Assembly (NCBI GenBank): GCA_002421865.1
Contig: DISE01000138.1
Location: 1-43,463, forward strand
DNA length: 43,463 nucleotides
From: Castellaniella sp. UBA6218
GTDB lineage: Bacteria; Pseudomonadota; Gammaproteobacteria; Burkholderiales; Burkholderiaceae_B
Direction: 5' to 3'
Shown here piece after piece: positions 38,804-43,463 of the stretch (within the stretch, counting starts at the first letter, position 1; every line of letters starts with the position of its first letter). Made by a program: the position numbers and the translations under genes. The notes below the pieces were generated by a model. The model was not told the origin of the DNA. It was given only the letters and a program-made list of their open reading frames with translations, and made no database searches.

Positions 38804-39556
38804 TCAGCGGGCGATCTGACCGCCGTCCACGATGAACCCTTGCCCGGTCGTCCATCGGGACTCGTCGGACGCCAGGTAGACCGCCATGGGGCCAATGTCG
38901 CCCGGTTGACCGAAGCGGCGCAGGGGGATCTGCCGCAATCCGGCTGCGCATACTTTCTCGTCCTGCATGAAGGGCGCGGTCAGGTCAGTTTTAATCCAGC
39001 CTGGGCAGATGGCGTTGACACGCACCTTGTGGCGCGCCCATTCCACCGCCAGACTTTTGGTCAATTGCAGCATGCCTCCCTTGGTGAGACAGTAGATGCT
39101 GTTGTCGGGAGCGCCCACGTGACTATAGATGGAGGACATCGTGATGATGCTGCCCTGCTTGCGCTCGGTCATGTGGCGTCCGATGGCCTGCAGGGTGTGG
39201 ATCGCCCCGATCAGGTTCACGCCGATCATCTGGTTCCATTGGTCCGGCGTCCATTCCAAGAATGGGCGCAGCACGTTGATGCCAGCATTCACCACCAGTA
39301 TGTCCAATTTGCCGAATCGTTCAAGGGCGTGAGCGGTGGCCTGTTCCACTTGGTCGGCCTCGGTGACGTCGAAGGCATTGAGCGCGGATTGCACGCCGCA
39401 AGGCCTGATCATTTCACGCGTCCGATCCAGTCCGTCCTGGTCGCGTCCCCACAGAACGACGTCCGCACCTGCTTGCGCAAGGCATAAGGCGATATTTTGG
39501 CCAATGCCCCGGCTTGCTCCGGTGACGAGTGCGGTTTTTCCGGTCAAATCGAACAC
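38804..39556 (-). CDS. SDR-family NAD(P)-dependent oxidoreductase
   Basis: A 250-residue, canonical short-chain dehydrogenase: TGASRGIG loop, NAG motif (VVNAGIN), Ser in MSSIYSHVG, and an intact YCLTK active site. Likely oxidises a hydroxyacyl-CoA or alicyclic alcohol produced in the same operon. It contrasts with the altered SDR at 36805. Between the CoA-ligase gene and the acyl-CoA dehydrogenase gene. Confidence 0.93.
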   Translation of the reverse strand: MFDLTGKTALVTGASRGIGQNIALCLAQAGADVVLWGRDQDGLDRTREMIRPCGVQSALNAFDVTEADQVEQATAHALERFGKLDILVVNAGINVLRPFLEWTPDQWNQMIGVNLIGAIHTLQAIGRHMTERKQGSIITMSSIYSHVGAPDNSIYCLTKGGMLQLTKSLAVEWARHKVRVNAICPGWIKTDLTAPFMQDEKVCAAGLRQIPLRRFGQPGDIGPMAVYLASDESRWTTGQGFIVDGGQIAR

Positions 39557-39574
39557 GATGGTCTCCGTGAGGGC

Positions 39575-41242
39575 TCAGGATCTGGAATCCGATGGCTTGG
39601 CCATACGGTCCCATGTCCTGAAGGAAAAGGGCTGGGCACGCAACACGTGCTTCATGACCTTGTTGGTGGGGGTCTTGGGCAGGGTGTCGACGAATTCGAT
39701 GTAGCGTGGTACCGCATATCTGGGCAGGCGGGTCCGCGCGTGCTCCACCAGCGCCTCCGGCTCCAGCCGGGCGCCCTCCCGGGGCACCACGACGATCTTC
39801 AGATCGTCACCGCCCAGCTCGCAGGGCACTGCGATCGCTGCCACTTCGAGCACCCCTGGAGCTTCGCCGATGGCGCGCTCAACCTCGAAGGCGGATACGT
39901 TTTCACCCCGGACGCGGATCGCGTCCTTGATCCGACCTGTGAAGAAAAGATCGCCGTCCTCGTCCAGCTTGCCGGCGTCGCCCGTGTGGAACCACAAGTC
40001 TTTCCAGGCCGACACGGTGGCCGCCGGATCGCCGTCGTAGCCGGCCATCAGCGCGCAGGGTTCGGACGACCGCACCAGGATCTCGCCCTCGGCGCCTGTG
40101 GGTAGCGCCCGGCCGTGCTCGTCGGCGATCCGGATCTCGAAGCCCGGCGCCGTGCGGCCTGAGCTGCCCGGCTTCGACGAGCCGCGCGGCACGTAGCACG
40201 GCACATTGCCTTCTGTGGACCCATAACCCCCGCGTAGTTCGACGCCGAACCGGTCCTGGAATTCGACTAAATCGCCGGCTGATGCGCCGATTCCCCATCC
40301 GACTCGCAGTGTCGTTCCCAGACTGTCTTCCTTGGAGGTGGATTTCAGCAGGATCCGGAGGATCTCGCCGATGTAGTAGAACGCGGTGCAGCGGTGTTCG
40401 CGCACGTCCGGCCAGAAACGCGATGCACTGAAACGTTCGGTCAGCACCATCCGCGCGCCGACCAGGATTACCGGGATGGTGAGCATGGCCTGGGATGTGT
40501 TGTGGAACATCGGGAAGAAGTTGTAGTAGATGTCGTCCGGTCCCAGTCGCATGTCGGCGGCCATCATCCGGCCTAGGATGTATTGCTGGGCGTGCGTCAG
40601 CAGCACGCCTTTGGAAGGGCCGGTCGTCCCGGACGTGTTCATGACCGCGCCGATGTCGGCGCCGCCGACCGATTCGCAACCCAGCGGCGGCGTCTCCGGC
40701 GCCTGCGTCAGCAGCCGGGCGTAATCGAGTGCGTCAGCCGCGGTGGCCTGCGCCGGGTCCTGGTCCAGGAGCAGAACGGGCAGCCGCTTGCCGGTTTCGT
40801 TGAATGCCAATTCAATCTCGGGCAGTAGGGCAGCCTGCGCGACGATGATATCCACCGTCGAACGCTGGAACGTATGGGCGATCTGAGGCGCCCGGTAGTC
40901 TGTGTTGAGGGGTACCTGGATGGCGCCCAGCCTTGACAGACCGAACCACAGGTCCAGGTATTCCAAGCGGTTGTGCAAGCCGATGGCGACTCGGCTGCCT
41001 TTTTTTACGCCGGCGGCGGCCAGCGCATGGGCGGCGCGGTTGGCGCGCTGGTCGGCCTTGGCATAGGTCACCCATTGGCCATCGACGTGTACGAAGGGGC
41101 GCTCCGGCACGGCCCTGGCCTGCCGTGCGAGCAGCTTCGCCGCCACGCGCTCACTGAGCGGGAGAGGATCTTCCGACGGCGCCGCCAGACCCGCGTCGAG
41201 CGGGAATCCGAAATGATGGGGCTGAGGTGAATGATCGGTCAT
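39575..41242 (-). CDS. Acyl-CoA ligase (AMP-dependent synthetase)
   Basis: Activates a carboxylic acid to its CoA thioester with ATP; 555 residues. Seen: P-loop-like MNTSGTTGPSKGVLLTH, GYGSTEGN, FHTGD, GRIKDAIRVRGENVSAFEVE and the final PKTPTNKVMKH with the adenylation Lys. The profile resembles crotonobetaine/carnitine- or cyclohexanecarboxylate-type ligases. The frame stays open for a further 426 bases, but that part is shadow of the next gene; the ATG before TDHSP fits the family start. Entry enzyme of the pathway. Confidence 0.93.
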   Translation of the reverse strand: MTDHSPQPHHFGFPLDAGLAAPSEDPLPLSERVAAKLLARQARAVPERPFVHVDGQWVTYAKADQRANRAAHALAAAGVKKGSRVAIGLHNRLEYLDLWFGLSRLGAIQVPLNTDYRAPQIAHTFQRSTVDIIVAQAALLPEIELAFNETGKRLPVLLLDQDPAQATAADALDYARLLTQAPETPPLGCESVGGADIGAVMNTSGTTGPSKGVLLTHAQQYILGRMMAADMRLGPDDIYYNFFPMFHNTSQAMLTIPVILVGARMVLTERFSASRFWPDVREHRCTAFYYIGEILRILLKSTSKEDSLGTTLRVGWGIGASAGDLVEFQDRFGVELRGGYGSTEGNVPCYVPRGSSKPGSSGRTAPGFEIRIADEHGRALPTGAEGEILVRSSEPCALMAGYDGDPAATVSAWKDLWFHTGDAGKLDEDGDLFFTGRIKDAIRVRGENVSAFEVERAIGEAPGVLEVAAIAVPCELGGDDLKIVVVPREGARLEPEALVEHARTRLPRYAVPRYIEFVDTLPKTPTNKVMKHVLRAQPFSFRTWDRMAKPSDSRS

Positions 41243-41307
41243 TCTGAAAATGGTCCAGGGGAATGTTTGAAAGTCGGGGTGTCCCGTCGCGATGCGCCGT
41301 GCCGCAG

Positions 41308-41946
41308 TCAGCCGGCGACCACTTTTCCCAGTTCGGAGTTGGACGAATAGGCCCAGTAGCGCGCGTATTCGTTGGCCAGCACGAGGCGGCCTCCGTGCTC
41401 TCCCTCTGTCGCAGGCCCGCGCAGTGCGCCCAGGTCGCCGCGGCCTTCGATCAGGACCACATGGTCCGGCGTTCCGCCGGAGCGGGGTTCGTCCCGGATG
41501 ATCCGCACCTGGATGACTTGATCGTGCACTTCGTAGGTGGCGCGGATGGCGTCGACGAACCGGGCTTCGGACCTTTCCGGAATACCGCAGTAATGCAGCA
41601 GCAGCAGCCGGGGGGCCTGGGTGACCTGCGCCTGACCCGGGTGGATCTGCTCCCCGGTCACGCGCCACAGGCCGCGGGCCTTGTTCAGGATCCGTCGGGT
41701 CCAGGGGCTGTAACGGTCTCCCGCGATGCGCTGGTACGGCCCGTCGGTCAGCACGCCTGGCGAGGTCAGGTCATAGGCGGCCATGTATCGTGGGAATCCA
41801 GACAGGCATACATAGCGCCGCGACGTTTCGAATCCGTCAACGGCTTCGCGCTCCGGGATGTGTTCCGTGTCGTACCAGTCGTTGAACTCTTCTTCCATGG
41901 CGGGTGGCGGTTCCATCGTCACCATCAGAAAGCCTTTTCGTTCCAT
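41308..41946 (-). CDS. DUF4286-like protein (EthD/ABM-type fold suspected)
   Basis: A 212-residue protein with two related halves. The N-terminal half has FNDWYDTEHIPEREAVDGF followed by SRRYVC, a pattern of the DUF4286/EthD-like dimeric ferredoxin-fold proteins that sit in many degradation clusters. Exact function is unknown. The ATG at 41946 follows GGAG by 5 bases; the longer frame to 42000 runs through operator-like site 3 and is rejected. First gene of the catabolic operon. Confidence 0.75.
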   Translation of the reverse strand: MERKGFLMVTMEPPPAMEEEFNDWYDTEHIPEREAVDGFETSRRYVCLSGFPRYMAAYDLTSPGVLTDGPYQRIAGDRYSPWTRRILNKARGLWRVTGEQIHPGQAQVTQAPRLLLLHYCGIPERSEARFVDAIRATYEVHDQVIQVRIIRDEPRSGGTPDHVVLIEGRGDLGALRGPATEGEHGGRLVLANEYARYWAYSSNSELGKVVAG

Positions 41947-41987
41947 GCTGTCTCCGCCGGTCTTATAGCCCATCCGGGTTGAAATCG

Positions 41988-42001
41988 AATGAATGTTCAT
42001 T
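41988..42001. promoter_or_regulatory. Operator-like site 3 (AATGAATGTTCATT)
   Basis: A perfect 6+6 inverted repeat (AATGAA / TTCATT) in the gap between the divergent DUF4286-like and crotonase genes. It shares ATGAWTGWTCATT with site 2, 8.5 kb away, at the other divergent promoter of the island. Confidence 0.5.
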
Positions 42002-42062
42002 TAGATTACGTCATGTACCGACCGCTGGTCAACAGGAATTTCCCCTGAAACCTTCCACCACT

Positions 42063-42881
42063 ATGCAGGCCACCATGGACTACGACGATTTTCAGCACAT
42101 CACGTTCGACCGCCACCCCGATGGGGTGTTGCTGGCCACACTCAACCGCCCCGAAGTCATGAATGCGACGAATGCGCGCCTACACTGGGAGCTGACCCAG
42201 CTGTGGCGGGTAGTCGACGGGGACGACCACGTGAAGATCGTGGTGATCACCGGCGCGGGCGACCGCGCATTCTCTGCAGGCGGCGACCTGGGCTGGATCG
42301 AGGGAATGGTCGGCAATCCCGAAGCGGTCTCGGCCGCAATGAAGGAGGCGGGCGACATCGTTTACAACATGCTCGCCTGCGAAAAGCCGATCATCTCGGC
42401 CATCAACGGCACGGCGGTCGGAGCGGGCCTGGCCGTCGCGTTGCTGGCCGACATCAGCCTCATTGTCGAAGATGCGAAATTCACCGACGGTCATGTCCGC
42501 ATCGGCGTTGCCGCTGGCGACCATGCGGCTATCGTCTGGCCGTTGCTGTGCGGCATGGCCAAGGCAAAGTACTACCTGATGAGCGGCGACTTCATCGACG
42601 GCAAGGAGGCAGAGCGCCTGGGGCTGGTCTCGTTCGCCGTCCCCAGGGGCCTCCTCATGGACCGGGCGCTGTCCATCGCCGCCAGGCTGGCGCGCGGCAG
42701 CCAGACCGCCATCCGGGGCACGAAGAAGTCCCTGAACAACTGGATGCGGGCCGCAGGGCCGATCTTCGATGCATCTTTAGGCATCGAAATGCTGGGTTTC
42801 CTGGGCGCGGACGCGCGCGAAGGGCTGGATGCGGTGCGCAACAAGCGCCCCGCAGACTTCCCGTCCGCCCGGCTGCCGTAG
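42063..42881 (+). CDS. Enoyl-CoA hydratase/isomerase family protein
   Basis: A 272-residue crotonase; a second ATG at 42075 is equally possible. Oxyanion-hole segments RAFSAGGDLGWIEG and INGTAVGAGLAVALLADISL are clear. The residues in the two usual catalytic Glu places are Leu/Ala and Val, with Asp in AAGDHAAIVWP nearby, a form common in crotonases of degradation clusters. Divergent from the catabolic operon with site 3 between; it probably hydrates the enoyl-CoA made by the acyl-CoA dehydrogenase. Its end is 75 bp from the convergent hslU. Confidence 0.9.
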   Translation: MQATMDYDDFQHITFDRHPDGVLLATLNRPEVMNATNARLHWELTQLWRVVDGDDHVKIVVITGAGDRAFSAGGDLGWIEGMVGNPEAVSAAMKEAGDIVYNMLACEKPIISAINGTAVGAGLAVALLADISLIVEDAKFTDGHVRIGVAAGDHAAIVWPLLCGMAKAKYYLMSGDFIDGKEAERLGLVSFAVPRGLLMDRALSIAARLARGSQTAIRGTKKSLNNWMRAAGPIFDASLGIEMLGFLGADAREGLDAVRNKRPADFPSARLP

Positions 42882-42956
42882 AACGGCGGCGGCGAAGGCG
42901 CTTCCGACTCTTCAACCCGGTCGGGGCGCGACGCCGCCTGCCGGCGGGCCCGCGCC

Positions 42957-43463
42957 CTACAGCACGTAGCGCGCCAGGTCCTGGCTGCCGGCCGCCTCGG
43001 ACAGTTTGCCGTTCACGTAGGCGGCGTCGATCACCACGGTTTCCTCGCCCGGACTGGCGGCCTCGAAGGACAGGTCCTCCAGCAGCTTTTCCATGACCGT
43101 GTACAGGCGCCGGGCGCCGATGTTTTCCGTGCGCTCGTTGACCTCGAAAGCCAGCTCGGCCAGGCGCCGGACGCCGTCTTCGGTGAAATCGAGCGTGACG
43201 TCCTCGGTGGCCAGCAGGGCGCTGTACTGTTTGGTCAGCGAGGCGTCGGTCTCGCACAGGATGCGCACGAAATCCTCGGCCGACAGCGAATCCAGCTCCA
43301 CACGGATCGGGAAGCGGCCCTGCAGTTCCGGGATCAGGTCCGACGGACGGGACAGGTGAAAAGCGCCGGAAGCGATGAACAGGATGTGGTCGGTGCGCAC
43401 CATGCCGTACTTGGTATTGACGGTGGTGCCTTCGACCAGCGGCAGCAGGTCGCGCTGCACGCC
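42957..43463 (-). CDS. hslU: ATP-dependent protease ATPase subunit HslU, C-terminal part
   Basis: Unfoldase of the HslVU protease. The last 168 residues are present; the 5' part lies beyond the right edge (the frame is open to 43463, reading GVQRDLLPLVEG). Seen: ILFIASGAFHLSRPSDLIPELQGRFPIRV with sensor and Arg-finger residues (only key parts: GAFH, PSDLIPELQGR), RTENIGARRLYTVMEKLLED, and the HslV-activating C-terminus LARYVL. Between it and the crotonase is a weak GC hairpin around 42932-42950 only. Confidence 0.97.
   Translation of the reverse strand, partial: GVQRDLLPLVEGTTVNTKYGMVRTDHILFIASGAFHLSRPSDLIPELQGRFPIRVELDSLSAEDFVRILCETDASLTKQYSALLATEDVTLDFTEDGVRRLAELAFEVNERTENIGARRLYTVMEKLLEDLSFEAASPGEETVVIDAAYVNGKLSEAAGSQDLARYVL

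Noticed and set aside
41246..41668. N-terminal extension of the acyl-CoA ligase
   Set aside because: It is the shadow of the DUF4286-like gene in another frame; ligase homology begins at the ATG at 41242.
1..43463. tRNA, rRNA, insertion sequences, integrases or prophage genes
   Set aside because: None was recognisable on either strand.

Overview
The window is high-GC chromosomal DNA from a betaproteobacterium of the order Burkholderiales, most likely the Alcaligenaceae (Bordetella/Achromobacter/Castellaniella relatives). The clues are the aa3 oxidase pair, PhaM, GlmU, the WaaC-WaaA pair, BirA-CoaX-GalU, DacC-YbeD-LipB and HslU, with dense gene packing and many 4-bp ATGA overlaps. The genus is inferred from gene content only; no rRNA or tRNA gene is visible.

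Left part (1-16.0 kb), mostly housekeeping: ctaD (cut by the window edge) and ctaC on the minus strand; a promoter/repeat region; a Nudix hydrolase, PhaM, GlmU, a GT4 glycosyltransferase, a gamma-carbonic-anhydrase-like protein, WaaC-WaaA and GalU (envelope sugars and LPS core); a birA-coaX-small protein-galU operon; an alpha/beta hydrolase; then dacC-ybeD-lipB-crotonase.

Middle (16.0-26.1 kb), accessory: a denitrification module (nirV, copper nitrite reductase nirK, c-type cytochrome) with FNR-type boxes; then a low-GC two-gene unit on the minus strand. That unit is a CesT-like type III secretion chaperone followed by a protein with eukaryotic-type USP (peptidase C19) Cys and His boxes, behind a promoter that matches the HrpL-type ECF sigma box. 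It looks like a chaperone/effector pair for an injected deubiquitinase and is the most exciting item here. Next come an RpiR-controlled C45 hydrolase / class III aminotransferase / carboxymuconolactone-decarboxylase-like module, a PduO-type cobalamin adenosyltransferase, a GNAT acetyltransferase and a CusF-like protein.

Right part (26.1-42.9 kb), a catabolic island: a branched-chain-amino-acid-type ABC importer (livKHMGF order) with an alpha/beta hydrolase-fold protein, a small membrane protein and a flavoprotein; a TetR regulator; and a second minus-strand operon for CoA-dependent degradation (DUF4286-like protein, acyl-CoA ligase, two SDRs, acyl-CoA dehydrogenase, Asp/Glu-racemase-family protein, thiolase-like protein, DUF35 protein), with a divergent crotonase. 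Similar ATGAATG/CATTCAT operators occur in both divergent promoters, suggesting one TetR-controlled regulon. Several members lack canonical catalytic residues. The substrate is not identifiable from sequence alone. The C-terminal part of hslU closes the window.

Two loci (2245-2398 and 16975-17129) carry the same composite repeat: a 13-bp-stem hairpin followed by two tandem palindromic units. The hairpin arms differ between loci by compensatory changes.
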